Below are positions 25,667 to 34,293 of a DNA stretch of 64,000 nucleotides, in pieces (the stretch's first letter is position 1; every line of letters begins with the position of its first letter). The notes beneath the pieces are model-generated. The model ran no database searches, had not been told where the DNA came from, and saw only the letters and a list, made by a program, of their open reading frames with translations. Both the position numbers and the translations under genes were made by a program. The stretch is from an uncultured Collinsella sp. (lineage in GTDB: Bacteria; Actinomycetota; Coriobacteriia; Coriobacteriales; Coriobacteriaceae): the NCBI GenBank assembly GCA_902494565.1, contig CABUTN010000004.1:1-64000 (forward strand), given 5' to 3'.

Positions 25667-25885
25667 GTGAAGAAGGAAGACGCAATTGAGCTCGAGGGTA
25701 CGGTAAAGGAACCGCTGCCTAACGCCATGTTTAAGGTCGAGCTCGAGAACGGTCATTCGGTTCTGTGCAACATTTCTGGCAAGATCCGAATGAATTACAT
25801 CCGTATTCTCCCCGGTGACAGGGTTGTCGTGGAGCTTTCCCCGTACGACCTGACCCGCGGCCGCATCACCTATCGCTACAAATAG
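25667..25885 (+). CDS. infA: Translation initiation factor IF-1
   Basis: The 72-residue S1/OB-fold protein has LPNAMFKVELENGH, ISGKIRMNYIRILPGD and the YDLTRGRITYRYK ending, all standard for IF-1, which occupies the ribosomal A site during initiation. GTG 25667 gives the usual VKKEDAIELEG start; an in-frame TTG two codons earlier is less likely. The following 150-nt gap contains a hairpin around 25909-25945. Confidence 0.96.
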   Translation: MKKEDAIELEGTVKEPLPNAMFKVELENGHSVLCNISGKIRMNYIRILPGDRVVVELSPYDLTRGRITYRYK

Positions 25886-26035
25886 CGGCACGCATACACG
25901 CACTCCATTTCCGACTGCAGGCTTAGCTCAACCTACGGTCGGATTGTGTGTGAAGACCAGCCATAGTTTTAAACGCCTGCGGCTGGGCGAGTAGATAGTA
26001 GGGAAGTAGTTTGAGCGCTACCGAAAGGAAGAACG

Positions 26036-26149
26036 ATGAAGGTACGTCCTTCGGTCAAGAAGATGTGCGATAAGTGCAAAATCATTAGGCGCCATGGCAA
26101 GGTCCTCGTCATTTGCGAGAACCCCCGTCATAAGCAGCGTCAGGGTTAA
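26036..26149 (+). CDS. rpmJ: 50S ribosomal protein L36
   Basis: A 37-residue frame, MKVRPSVKKMCDKCK and onward, with the CxxC...C...H zinc ribbon of L36 and the RHKQRQG ending. GAAAGGAAG precedes the ATG. It is too short for standard ORF cut-offs. Confidence 0.96.
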   Translation: MKVRPSVKKMCDKCKIIRRHGKVLVICENPRHKQRQG

Positions 26150-26163
26150 GAGAGGAGACTACG

Positions 26164-26538
26164 TTGGCCCGTATTAATGGTGTCGACCTCCCGCGTGAGA
26201 AGCGCGTTGAGATCGGTCTGACCTACATTTACGGCATCGGCCGCACCACCGCGACGAAGATTTGCGTCGAGTGCAACGTTAACGTGGATACGCGCGTTAA
26301 GGACCTCACCGAGGATGAGGTTAACGCCATCCGCGATTATATCGATAAGAACCAGATCATGGTTGAGGGCGACCTCCGCCGTGAGCGCAACCAGAACGTC
26401 AAGCGCCTTATGGACATCGGCTGCAACCGCGGCCTTCGTCACCGCAAGGGCCTCCCGGTCCGCGGCCAGCGCACCCACACTAACGCTCGTACCCGCAAGG
26501 GCCCGAAGCGTCAGATCGGTGCTAAGAAGAAGAAATAA
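26164..26538 (+). CDS. rpsM: 30S ribosomal protein S13
   Basis: The 124-residue protein has ARINGVDLPREKRVEIGLTY and the C-terminal RTHTNARTRKGPKRQ. TTG is the start codon, with AGAGGAGA upstream. S13 contacts the P-site tRNA and forms an intersubunit bridge. Confidence 0.96.
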   Translation: MARINGVDLPREKRVEIGLTYIYGIGRTTATKICVECNVNVDTRVKDLTEDEVNAIRDYIDKNQIMVEGDLRRERNQNVKRLMDIGCNRGLRHRKGLPVRGQRTHTNARTRKGPKRQIGAKKKK

Positions 26539-26552
26539 GGAGCGCTAGATAG

Positions 26553-26957
26553 ATGGCTACTGCTAAGAAGAACGTTCGCGCTGCCCGTCTGAAGCGCGCG
26601 GACCGTAAGAACATTTCCGTGGGCCAGGCTCACATTCGTTCTACGTTCAACAACACGATCGTTTCGATCACCGATCCCCAGGGCAACGTCATTTCCTGGA
26701 AGTCGGCTGGCCAGGTGGGCTTCAAGGGCTCCCGTAAGTCCACGCCGTTCGCTGCCCAGATGGCTGCCGAGGCTGCTGCCAAGCAGGCCATGGAGCACGG
26801 TATGAAGAAGGTTTCCGTCTTCGTCAAGGGCCCCGGCTCCGGTCGTGAGACCGCCATCCGCTCCCTCCAGGCTGCTGGCCTCGAGGTCTCGAGCATCCAG
26901 GACAAGACCCCCATTCCGCACAACGGCTGCCGCCCCAAGAAGCGTCGCCGCGTGTAA
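26553..26957 (+). CDS. rpsK: 30S ribosomal protein S11
   Basis: The 134-residue protein contains HIRSTFNNTIVSITD, KGPGSGRETAIRSLQAAGLE and the HNGCRPKKRRRV ending of S11. Spacing to rpsM and rpsD is 14-19 bp. Confidence 0.97.
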   Translation: MATAKKNVRAARLKRADRKNISVGQAHIRSTFNNTIVSITDPQGNVISWKSAGQVGFKGSRKSTPFAAQMAAEAAAKQAMEHGMKKVSVFVKGPGSGRETAIRSLQAAGLEVSSIQDKTPIPHNGCRPKKRRRV

Positions 26958-26976
26958 CTGAAAGGATCGTATCAAT

Positions 26977-27573
26977 ATGGCAATCGACAGGACTCCTGTT
27001 CTTAAGCGCTGCCGTCAGCTCGGGATCGATCCCGCTGAGCTCGGTTACAGCAGCAAGAAGGAATCTATCCGTCAGCCCAAGCGCCGTCGCAAGGAATCTG
27101 AGTACGGCATGCAGCTGCGCGAGAAGCAGAAGGTCAAGTTCATCTATGGCGTTCTGGAGAAGCAGTTCCACGGCTACTTCAACAAGGCCCGTAAGATGAA
27201 CGGCGTCACCGGTGAGAACCTCATGATTATTCTTGAGTCTCGCCTCGACAACGTCGTCTTCCGTCTTGGCTTCGCCCGCACCCGCAAAGAGGCTCGTCAG
27301 TCCGTCCGTCACGGTCACTTCACCGTGAACGGCAAGCGCGTGGACATCCCGTCCTACCGCGTCAAGGCCGGCGACGTCGTCGCTGTCGGCGAGAAGTTCC
27401 GTGACCTTCTCCCCATCAAGGAGGCTCTGATTTCCTCCGAGCGCTTTGAGGTCCCTGGCTGGCTCGAGGTCGATATCGAGAAGCTGTCTGGTAACGTGCT
27501 CGCTCTGCCGACGCGTGAGCAGATCAGCGGTGATATCAACGAGCAGCTCATCGTCGAGCTCTACTCTAAGTAG
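26977..27573 (+). CDS. rpsD: 30S ribosomal protein S4
   Basis: The 198-residue protein carries the S4 RNA-binding domain (LESRLDNVVFRLGFARTRKE). The N-terminal zinc cysteines of C+ S4 are absent (only one Cys, in KRCRQLG), so this is a C- form, in contrast to the C+ S14, L31 and L36 in the window. S4 is the alpha-operon regulator in E. coli; regulation here is untested. Confidence 0.97.
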   Translation: MAIDRTPVLKRCRQLGIDPAELGYSSKKESIRQPKRRRKESEYGMQLREKQKVKFIYGVLEKQFHGYFNKARKMNGVTGENLMIILESRLDNVVFRLGFARTRKEARQSVRHGHFTVNGKRVDIPSYRVKAGDVVAVGEKFRDLLPIKEALISSERFEVPGWLEVDIEKLSGNVLALPTREQISGDINEQLIVELYSK

Positions 27574-27605
27574 TCCATCCGGGCTGCTGAGGCTGGAGGT
27601 AATAC

Positions 27606-28547
27606 ATGTCAGAATTCATTAGGCCTCAGGTTCAGGTCGAAGAGATCAACGAGACGTCTGCTCGTGTCTCCGTCGAGCCGCTCGAGCGTGGCTACGGCGA
27701 TACGCTGGGTAACTCCCTTCGTCGCGTTCTTCTGTCCTCGCTCGAGGGTGCCGCCGTCGAGGCTATTCAGATCGATGGCGCGCAGCACGAGTTCATGACC
27801 ATCCCTAACATGGTCGAGGATGTCACCGACATCGTCCTGAATGTCAAGGGTCTTGTCTTCAGGGCTCTCGGCACGACCGACGAGGCGACCGCCACCATCT
27901 CGGTTGACGGCCCCTGCGAGGTCACCGGTGCGGACTTCTTTATTCCGTCCGAGTTTGAGCTGGTCAACCCCGAGCAGCACATTGCTACGCTCACCGAGGG
28001 TGGCCATCTCACCATGAGCATGCGCATCGGCTATGGCCGTGGCTATGTTTCTGGCGAGGCCAACAAGCGCGACAACGATCCCATCGGTGTGATCCACGTC
28101 GACTCGCTGTACTCGCCGGTTTCCCGTTGCGCCAAGCTCGTTGAGGCTTGCCGTGTCGGTCAGCACACCGACTACGACCGCCTTGTCCTCGAGATCGAGA
28201 CCAACGGCTCCATCGCCCCGCGCGACGCCGTGGTCCAGGCTGCCAATATCATCAACCAGCATATGGCCGCCTTTATGAACCTTGCCGAGACCCCCGAGGT
28301 CGAGGAGGAGGCTTCGATCTTCGCTCCCGAGGTCACCAACGACAACGCCGAGCTGGACAAGCAGATCGAGGATCTGGACCTTTCCGTCCGTTCCTACAAC
28401 TGCCTTAAGCGCGCCAGCATTCACTCGGTCCGTCAGCTCGTTGAGTTCTCGGAGAACGATCTGCTCAACATCCGTAACTTCGGTGTTAAGTCGATCGAGG
28501 AAGTGAAGGACAAGCTTGAGTCCATGGGCCTGAGCCTGAAGGCTTAA
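27606..28547 (+). CDS. rpoA: RNA polymerase alpha subunit
   Basis: The 313-residue protein has the N-terminal dimerisation domain (LERGYGDTLGNSLRRVLLSS) and the C-terminal domain that touches UP elements and activators (SYNCLKRASIHSVRQLVE and LNIRNFGVKSIEEVKDKL). AGGTAAT precedes the ATG. Confidence 0.98.
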   Translation: MSEFIRPQVQVEEINETSARVSVEPLERGYGDTLGNSLRRVLLSSLEGAAVEAIQIDGAQHEFMTIPNMVEDVTDIVLNVKGLVFRALGTTDEATATISVDGPCEVTGADFFIPSEFELVNPEQHIATLTEGGHLTMSMRIGYGRGYVSGEANKRDNDPIGVIHVDSLYSPVSRCAKLVEACRVGQHTDYDRLVLEIETNGSIAPRDAVVQAANIINQHMAAFMNLAETPEVEEEASIFAPEVTNDNAELDKQIEDLDLSVRSYNCLKRASIHSVRQLVEFSENDLLNIRNFGVKSIEEVKDKLESMGLSLKA

Positions 28548-28577
28548 TGCTTCGCATATTTGAGGAGAAACTAGACC

Positions 28578-29045
28578 ATGCGTCACAACGTTAAGAAGGG
28601 CCTGAAGCTCGGCACCGATGCGAGCCACACCAAGGCCATGAAGAAGAGCCTTGCTAAGGCCCTCTTCGAGAACGACCGCATCAAGACCACCGAGACCCGC
28701 GCTAAGGCGCTGCGTTCGGTCGTCGATCCGATCATCACTTGGGCCAAGAAGGGCGACCTGCACTCTCGTCGTCTGGCTATCGCCAAGCTCGGCGATAAGC
28801 AGCTCGTTGCCGAGATCTTCGACAAGGCTGCCCAGGGTATGTGGCAGGACCGCAACGGCGGTTACACCCGCATCATGAAGCTCGGTAACCGTAAGGGCGA
28901 CAATGCTCCCATCGTTATCATGGAGCTCGTCACCGAGCCTTGCACGCCTAAGGCCAAGAAGGCTGCTCCGGCCCCCAAGAAGGCCGCTGCTCCCAAGAAG
29001 GTCGAGGCTGCCGAGGAGGCTCCTGCTGAGGAGACCGCTGAGTAG
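28578..29045 (+). CDS. rplQ: 50S ribosomal protein L17 with Lys/Ala/Glu tail
   Basis: The first roughly 120 residues are standard L17 (RHNVKKGLKLGTDASHTKAM, YTRIMKLGNRKGDNAPI). About 35 extra residues follow, first lysine/alanine/proline-rich (APAPKKAAAPKK), then acidic (EEAPAEETAE). Such tails occur in some Actinobacteria; the L31 gene in this window has a similar, longer one. It is the last gene of the cluster. Confidence 0.96.
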   Translation: MRHNVKKGLKLGTDASHTKAMKKSLAKALFENDRIKTTETRAKALRSVVDPIITWAKKGDLHSRRLAIAKLGDKQLVAEIFDKAAQGMWQDRNGGYTRIMKLGNRKGDNAPIVIMELVTEPCTPKAKKAAPAPKKAAAPKKVEAAEEAPAEETAE

Positions 29046-29071
29046 ACAATCCGTCTGCATAGGCTATATTC

Positions 29072-29102
29072 GAGGGGTACGTTCGCGTACCCCTCTTTTT
29101 TT
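29072..29102 (+). terminator. Intrinsic terminator of the ribosomal cluster
   Basis: GAGGGGTACG and CGTACCCCTC pair perfectly around a TTCG tetraloop, followed by seven T residues. Confidence 0.95.
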
Positions 29103-29137
29103 GTCGAAATGCCATTGCCTGTTTGTTGGGAGCGCCC

Positions 29138-29962
29138 ATGACCGCGCCGTCTGATTTCAATTCGATTCCCGAGCTCGACGCCACGCTCGTTTTCCGCGTG
29201 GCCTACGATGGCTCGTCCTATAGCGGCTTTGCCGAGCAGCCTGGCCAGACGACGGTTGCGGGTGAGCTACGTCGAGCTATTGAGACGCTCCTGCGCCGTC
29301 CGATCGACCTGACGTGTGCGGGACGTACCGATGCCGGCGTGCATGCGGTGGCACAGTTTATCAGCGTGCCCGTAACGGACGCTGAGTTGGCTTTGACGCG
29401 CCGTAGGTGGCTGAGGGCTATGGATGCTCTCCTGGGCAAAGATATCGCCATAAACGAGGTCTACAAGGCCCGTAAAGGCTTTTCTGCACGCTTTGATGCG
29501 CGTTCACGTACATATACGTACCGTATTGCCGATCGCGACGCGCGTCCCGTTCTCTCACGGGGTGCCGTGTGGTGGCATCGCTATCCCTTGGACGTCGAGG
29601 CCATGTCTGCGGCCTGTCCCGCGCTTTTGGGTGAGCAGGACTTTAAGAGCTTTTGCAAGGTTGCCTCGGCCGTTGGCAAGCCCACGCATCGCTGCGTGAT
29701 GCGTGCCGAGTTTGGCCATGAGGTTGCGTTTGGCGAGGACATCCTGACGTTTACCATCGAGGGCAATGCGTTTTTGCATTCGATGGTCCGCACGATCGTG
29801 GGCACGCTTGTCGAGATTGGCATGCATCGCCGTGAACCCGAGTGGATGCGCGAGGTCATCGATGCTTGCGACCGTACCGCTGCGGGCCCCACGGCTCCTG
29901 CCTGCGGCCTTACGTTTATGGGCGTGGATTACGATCCCGCCGAGCTTGTCGTGCTCGACTAG
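29138..29962 (+). CDS. truA: tRNA pseudouridine synthase A
   Basis: The 274-residue enzyme makes pseudouridine at tRNA positions 38-40. The catalytic aspartate is in CAGRTDAGVHA (about residue 60), and FSARFDARSRTYTYRI, the FKSFCK and HSMVRTIVGTL segments are typical. The ATG at 29138 is preferred to the open frame from 29123. It follows the rplQ terminator, as truA often does in Actinobacteria. Confidence 0.95.
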   Translation: MTAPSDFNSIPELDATLVFRVAYDGSSYSGFAEQPGQTTVAGELRRAIETLLRRPIDLTCAGRTDAGVHAVAQFISVPVTDAELALTRRRWLRAMDALLGKDIAINEVYKARKGFSARFDARSRTYTYRIADRDARPVLSRGAVWWHRYPLDVEAMSAACPALLGEQDFKSFCKVASAVGKPTHRCVMRAEFGHEVAFGEDILTFTIEGNAFLHSMVRTIVGTLVEIGMHRREPEWMREVIDACDRTAAGPTAPACGLTFMGVDYDPAELVVLD

Positions 29963-30123
29963 GGGAGGGCTCGACGCGTCGTGCGTCGACACCTGTCATC
30001 TGTGGGCTGCGCGTGTGCAACATCTGTTCTTGACGTGCAATACAACTGGTGTCTCATTGCTTTTATTGCCGGGGTGTACCATGAACCACGGTTTGATTAA
30101 TTGCTGTCGAGAGGACGGATAAC

Positions 30124-31164
30124 TTGGTTCGACGTGGCTCGCATCCGCGACTTTCGGTGATCCTTGTGGTAGAAGGTTCGCCCAGCTATGCGATGCGTGC
30201 GCTCGAGAGTATCCAGAACCAAGACCTCTACGATTTGCAGATTGTCGTTGTCTGCCGCGATGCTGCGCCCGGTGTGCGCCATTCGCTTCAAGTTGCCGCC
30301 GACAGGGACATCCATATTGATTTGATTGACGTCGAGGACGCGAAGCGCGGCGCTTGTCTTCGTGCCGGTTTTGCTGCCTCGCGCGGCTCTCAAATCATCG
30401 CCATGAACGCCGATGAGTGGTTTGCTCCGCAGTCTCTTTCCAAGATGGTCGATATCGCGTGCGATACTGCGGCAGACATAGTGCTCCCCACGGTGTCGCT
30501 CGACCGCTATGATGCACATCGAGAGCGCCATTCGCGCGTCTTGGATGCTGCTCATATTTCCATTGATAGCAAATCTTCGATGGTGGCCGGGCTGCCTCAG
30601 TTGATTTTAGGCGGCCTAGTCGCTCAGACCTCTGGCGTGATGTACAGCCGCTCGCTGTTTGAGGCATGCCTTTTGTGCGACAAGGTGTTTCGCACAGTTG
30701 GGTTTATGGCATGCGCGCTTTCGCAGGCACGATGCGTGTCCGGCTGCGGCGATGCTTGTTTCCACGCGGCGGCACCTAAGCTTACAGATGCCTTTGATCC
30801 CACCATGTATGCCAAGGTATCCGATGACACCCGAGCGCTCGACGAGCTTGCTGACTCACTCTCGGAAGCAGATAGCGGTGGTCGGCTCAAGCTGGCAAGC
30901 CAAAAGTTCTACTTTGCCGGACTGGTCGCCTGCATCGAGAATTTGTGTCTGAGCCCGCATGGGGTGTCGTCAATCGAGCGTTCCGCCCGCATGCGTGATA
31001 TGCTCGAGGCACCTCGAACCCGTCAGATGGTCGCCGCGCTCAAGGACAACCATCGGGGACTCGGTCTGTTGTTTGGACCGATCGCCAGCGCCAAGCCCGC
31101 GCGCTGCGTGATGTGTACGCATCTGGCAGCTTTTCTTAACCGGACGGGCGCAAAAACCGCCTAA
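30124..31164 (+). CDS. Family 2 glycosyltransferase-like protein
   Basis: The 346-residue protein begins with a GT-A fold: LSVILVVEGSPSYAMRALES, DLQIVVVCRDAAPG, then GACLRAGFAASRG and a NADEW motif (about 97-101) in place of the DxD metal site. The C-terminal half is not recognisable and has no clear membrane segment. The acceptor is unknown, and the weak DxD leaves open a non-catalytic role. TTG start at 30124 with GAGAGGA upstream. Confidence 0.7.
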   Translation: MVRRGSHPRLSVILVVEGSPSYAMRALESIQNQDLYDLQIVVVCRDAAPGVRHSLQVAADRDIHIDLIDVEDAKRGACLRAGFAASRGSQIIAMNADEWFAPQSLSKMVDIACDTAADIVLPTVSLDRYDAHRERHSRVLDAAHISIDSKSSMVAGLPQLILGGLVAQTSGVMYSRSLFEACLLCDKVFRTVGFMACALSQARCVSGCGDACFHAAAPKLTDAFDPTMYAKVSDDTRALDELADSLSEADSGGRLKLASQKFYFAGLVACIENLCLSPHGVSSIERSARMRDMLEAPRTRQMVAALKDNHRGLGLLFGPIASAKPARCVMCTHLAAFLNRTGAKTA

Positions 31165-31171
31165 ACGGCTC

Positions 31172-31207
31172 ATTTCGAAACAAACTTGCATAGAATTGTT
31201 TCGAAAT
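31172..31207. repeat. Inverted repeat between the glycosyltransferase gene and argR
   Basis: ATTTCGAAACAA (31172-31183) and TTGTTTCGAAAT (31196-31207) are perfect 12-bp complements with a 12-nt spacer. Each arm contains the self-complementary TTTCGAAA. No T-run follows, so an operator is as likely as a terminator. Confidence 0.6.
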
Positions 31208-31249
31208 GCGTTCTTATACACAAAAGCCTTCAAATAGCGTTAAACTATT

Positions 31250-31262
31250 CAATCACTGATTG
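31250..31262 (+). promoter_or_regulatory. Possible ARG-box-like dyad upstream of argR
   Basis: CAATCACTGATTG is a 13-bp perfect dyad 34 bp upstream of the argR ATG. ArgR/AhrC proteins bind AT-rich 18-bp imperfect palindromes and often autoregulate, so this is a candidate operator; the match to the E. coli consensus is only partial. Confidence 0.35.
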
Positions 31263-31296
31263 ATTGTCTCCACCATCTTTTGGAGAGAGGGTTTGT

Positions 31297-31734
31297 ATGG
31301 CTAAAAAACGCAATGGGCGCCAGGATGCCATTAGAGATATTGTGCGCAATAAGGACGTCCGCACGCAGCGTGTGCTGGTCGATGAGCTCCGCGCCATGGG
31401 CTTTGATTGCACGCAGGCGACTGTCTCTCGCGATATTGCCGACATGGGGCTGCGTAAGCTCCCTGAGGGCATCTATGTTCTGGCAGAGGACCTGCACTTG
31501 CAGCGTATGGTTTCCGAGCTCGTTACGGGCGTTCTGCGTACCGATAATCTGGTTATGATCAAGGCTCAGCCTGGCACGGCTTCCGGCATCGCCGCCGCCG
31601 TTGATGCGGCAGGGTTGCCCGATGTGCTTGGCTCGCTTGCCGGCAACGATACGATTTTGGTCATTGCCCAGACGGCCGAGGACGGCGAGCGTCTTGAGGC
31701 GCTGATCAATAAGCTGAGCAATTCTCGCAAGTAG
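31297..31734 (+). CDS. argR: Arginine repressor
   Basis: The 145-residue protein has the ArgR winged helix domain (QRVLVDELRAMGFDCTQATV, then SRDIADMGLRK) and the C-terminal oligomerisation/arginine-binding domain with AGLPDVLGSLAGNDTILVI, matching the GTIAGDDTI motif region. It represses arginine biosynthesis when arginine is high. ATG 31297 follows GGAGAGAGG. No arginine genes are adjacent. Confidence 0.93.
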   Translation: MAKKRNGRQDAIRDIVRNKDVRTQRVLVDELRAMGFDCTQATVSRDIADMGLRKLPEGIYVLAEDLHLQRMVSELVTGVLRTDNLVMIKAQPGTASGIAAAVDAAGLPDVLGSLAGNDTILVIAQTAEDGERLEALINKLSNSRK

Positions 31735-31783
31735 GCGTGCGGGTCGTGCGCTCGGCACTGTGTGCGTGACATGGTGGCTTGTA

Positions 31784-31820
31784 AGGGGGTATCGACGTTG
31801 GTCGGTACCCCCTATATTGT
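31784..31820 (+). terminator. Terminator-like hairpin after argR
   Basis: AGGGGGTA (31784-31791) pairs with TACCCCCT (31806-31813); a weak ATATTGTTT tail follows. Confidence 0.55.
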
Positions 31821-31861
31821 TTGCCGGTATAAAGACCGTCCACCAGGTCGCTTTAAACTAA

Positions 31862-31906
31862 AAGGCCCCCGAGCACTTTAATAAGCTGCTCGGGGGCCTT
31901 GTTGCT
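31862..31906. terminator. Bidirectional terminator between argR and the PBP gene
   Basis: AAGGCCCCCGAGCA (31862-31875) and TGCTCGGGGGCCTT (31887-31900) are perfect 14-bp complements between convergent genes. Tail quality is modest on both sides (TTGTTG rightward, TTTTAG leftward). Confidence 0.8.
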
Positions 31907-31923
31907 AATGGCCGGATGAATTT

Positions 31924-34131
31924 CTAGCCAACAGTATCGTCAGGCGTGGGCGAGGGGTCGGGAGTGGGCGTAGGCGTGGGCGTGGGCGTGCCGCCATCGC
32001 CGCCGGTCGAACCACCAGTGGAACCGCCCGTCGAGCCACCGGTCGTACCGGTGTCGCCGGTGGTGTCGCCGCCCGTAGTCTCGGTGGTCGTGGTCGTCGT
32101 GGTAGTCGTCGTGGTGGTTTCCTCTTCGTCCTCGTTCTCGTCCTTGTCGTCGATCTCCGTCTTCTTGGTGTTGTTGGTGCCGTTGGTGCCGTAGAACTTC
32201 CAGACGCTGTTGTTCTTGTAGGTGGGCGCCGTTCCGGTCGCAAACTCCTCGCGCTCGGTACCGGTCAGAACGGTGTTCATAAACCGCTTAAAGACAGGCA
32301 GGTTGGTGCTGTCGCCCAGCAGGTCCGTGCCGTATTTTTGGATGGGGATCTCACCTGCGGAATAGCCGGTCCACAGGGCGCACGCCAGCTGCGGGGTATA
32401 GCCGCAGAACCACAGGTTGGTGGTGTTGTCGGTGGTGCCCGTTTTGCCGGCATAGGGCTGGTTGACGCTCAGGGCGCCGGCGGCACCCGTGCCGCTGCCC
32501 TGCATGACGCCGGTCAGGACGTCGGTCACTGCCGCGGCCTCGCCGGTGGAGAGCACCTGCGAGGGGTTATCGGTGTGCTGGTACAGTACCGAGCCAGTTC
32601 GCGAATCAATCTCGGTGATGGCGATCGGCTGGCGATAGTAACCGCCGTTGGCAAACGTGGCATAGGCCGCGGCCATCTCGAGCGGCGAGATGGAGCCGGT
32701 ACCGAGCGTCATGACGGGAACGTCCTCGATATTGTCCTTAGATGGATCGATGCCGAGCTTTTTGACGAGGGACATGATCTTGTTATTGCCGATAGCCTCT
32801 GCAACCTGGATATAGCCGGTGTTGGAGGAGTATGCCGTCGCCTGCTTGAGCGTGATGGTGCCGTAGCTCTGGTTGGCATAGTTTTGCACCTTGGTCGTGG
32901 TGCCCTTGGCTGTAAGAGGCGAGTTGCAATTGAGGGTAACGTTGGGGTTCATGCCGTTTTGGATGGCAGTGGCCAGCGTAAAGGCCTTAAACGTGGAGCC
33001 TACGGGACGCTTGGCCGTGGCGTGGTTCACGTGGTTCTCGTCGGCGTTATAGTCGTAGCCGCCCACCATGCACTTGATGTAGCCGGTCTTGGGGTCGACG
33101 ACGACCATGCCCATGTCCAGGCCGTCGAGCGAAAGCGTGTCGAGCTGGGCGCGCACGGCCTCCTCGGCAGTCTGCTGCATGGTCGGGTCGATGGTGGTTT
33201 TGACGGTTAGGCCGCCCTTAAACAGCACGTCGGTGGAGAACTCCTGCTCCAGCAGCTGCTTAACATAGGCGACAAAGTAGGGCTGCGAATACACGTCGAC
33301 GCCACTGCCCGAAATCTCGGTTACGTTGAGGGTGATGGGCTCTGCCTGCGCGGCGTCGTGCTCCTTCTGGGTGATGTGGCCCAGGCGCAGCATGTTATCG
33401 AGAACCTTGTTGCGGCGAGACAGTGCCAGATCGGGATTGACCGTGGGGTCGTACTGCGAAGGCGAGTTGGGAAGGCCGATGAGCAGCGCGGCCTCGCTCA
33501 GGGTGAGGTCGGCGGCGCTCTTGGACAGATAGGTCTCGGCTGCGGCCTCGATGCCGTAGGCACCGTGGCCGTAATAGATGGTGTTGAGGTACATCATGAG
33601 GATCTCGTCCTTGGAGTACATTTCCTCCATCTTGATGGCGATGTAGGCCTCGCGGACCTTACGCTCGATGGTCGAGTCGAACTGCTCCTCTTGCAGGATG
33701 GTGTTACGCACCAGCTGTTGGGTGATGGTCGAGGCGCCCTCGTGGCCACCGGAAAGGGTCGCCACCGCTGCGCGAGCAATGCCCCACAGGTCGATGCCGC
33801 CATGCTCGTAGAAGCGCTCGTCCTCGACGTCGACGGTGCCCTGCAGCACGTACGGGGAAACCTGGTCCTTGGTGATGGACTTGCGGTTTTGCGTGTAGAA
33901 GCTCGCGATCTTGTTGCCGTTGCAATCGACGATCTCGGTGGGTTCACTCACCAGATAGGCGTTGGCGTCGGTATAGTCGGGCAGATCGGACAGCCAACGA
34001 TTGACGTTGCCGATCATGCCAATCCCAAACGCTACGCCCGTGATGAGCAAAAGGCCCAAGAACGAGAGCAGGATCATGGGCAGGGCATGCGTCTTGGAAC
34101 GACTGCGCCCCTGTCGTTGGCGAGGACCCAT
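31924..34131 (-). CDS. Class A penicillin-binding protein (PBP1A-like)
   Basis: The 735-residue protein polymerises and cross-links peptidoglycan. A membrane anchor (about 19-40) is followed by the GT51 domain, with the catalytic EDERFYEHGGID near 103 and TITQQLVRN near 135. The transpeptidase domain has SxxK in RPVGSTFKAF, SxN in SSNTGY and KTGTTDN. The last 75 or so residues are low-complexity: an acidic stretch, a poly-threonine run, Gly/Ser/Thr repeats and PTPTPTPTP. ATG 34131 follows GGAGGTC; the 41-codon upstream extension is not family-like. Peptidoglycan recycling genes at 59.8-64 kb form a functional counterpart. Confidence 0.94.
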   Translation of the reverse strand: MGPRQRQGRSRSKTHALPMILLSFLGLLLITGVAFGIGMIGNVNRWLSDLPDYTDANAYLVSEPTEIVDCNGNKIASFYTQNRKSITKDQVSPYVLQGTVDVEDERFYEHGGIDLWGIARAAVATLSGGHEGASTITQQLVRNTILQEEQFDSTIERKVREAYIAIKMEEMYSKDEILMMYLNTIYYGHGAYGIEAAAETYLSKSAADLTLSEAALLIGLPNSPSQYDPTVNPDLALSRRNKVLDNMLRLGHITQKEHDAAQAEPITLNVTEISGSGVDVYSQPYFVAYVKQLLEQEFSTDVLFKGGLTVKTTIDPTMQQTAEEAVRAQLDTLSLDGLDMGMVVVDPKTGYIKCMVGGYDYNADENHVNHATAKRPVGSTFKAFTLATAIQNGMNPNVTLNCNSPLTAKGTTTKVQNYANQSYGTITLKQATAYSSNTGYIQVAEAIGNNKIMSLVKKLGIDPSKDNIEDVPVMTLGTGSISPLEMAAAYATFANGGYYRQPIAITEIDSRTGSVLYQHTDNPSQVLSTGEAAAVTDVLTGVMQGSGTGAAGALSVNQPYAGKTGTTDNTTNLWFCGYTPQLACALWTGYSAGEIPIQKYGTDLLGDSTNLPVFKRFMNTVLTGTEREEFATGTAPTYKNNSVWKFYGTNGTNNTKKTEIDDKDENEDEEETTTTTTTTTTTTETTGGDTTGDTGTTGGSTGGSTGGSTGGDGGTPTPTPTPTPDPSPTPDDTVG

Positions 34132-34293
34132 ATATTGACCTCCAGGTATGTCGTGCCGGGCGGCGGGTGCGCCGCTGGGGCAGGATGGACATAAGTTATT
34201 ACACGATAAACCAAACGAGGCGCGCGAGGCCTCGTGTATGCTGGAAGACGGCATTTTTCAAAGTGAATGCATACCTTGGTAAGGAGTTTGCCG

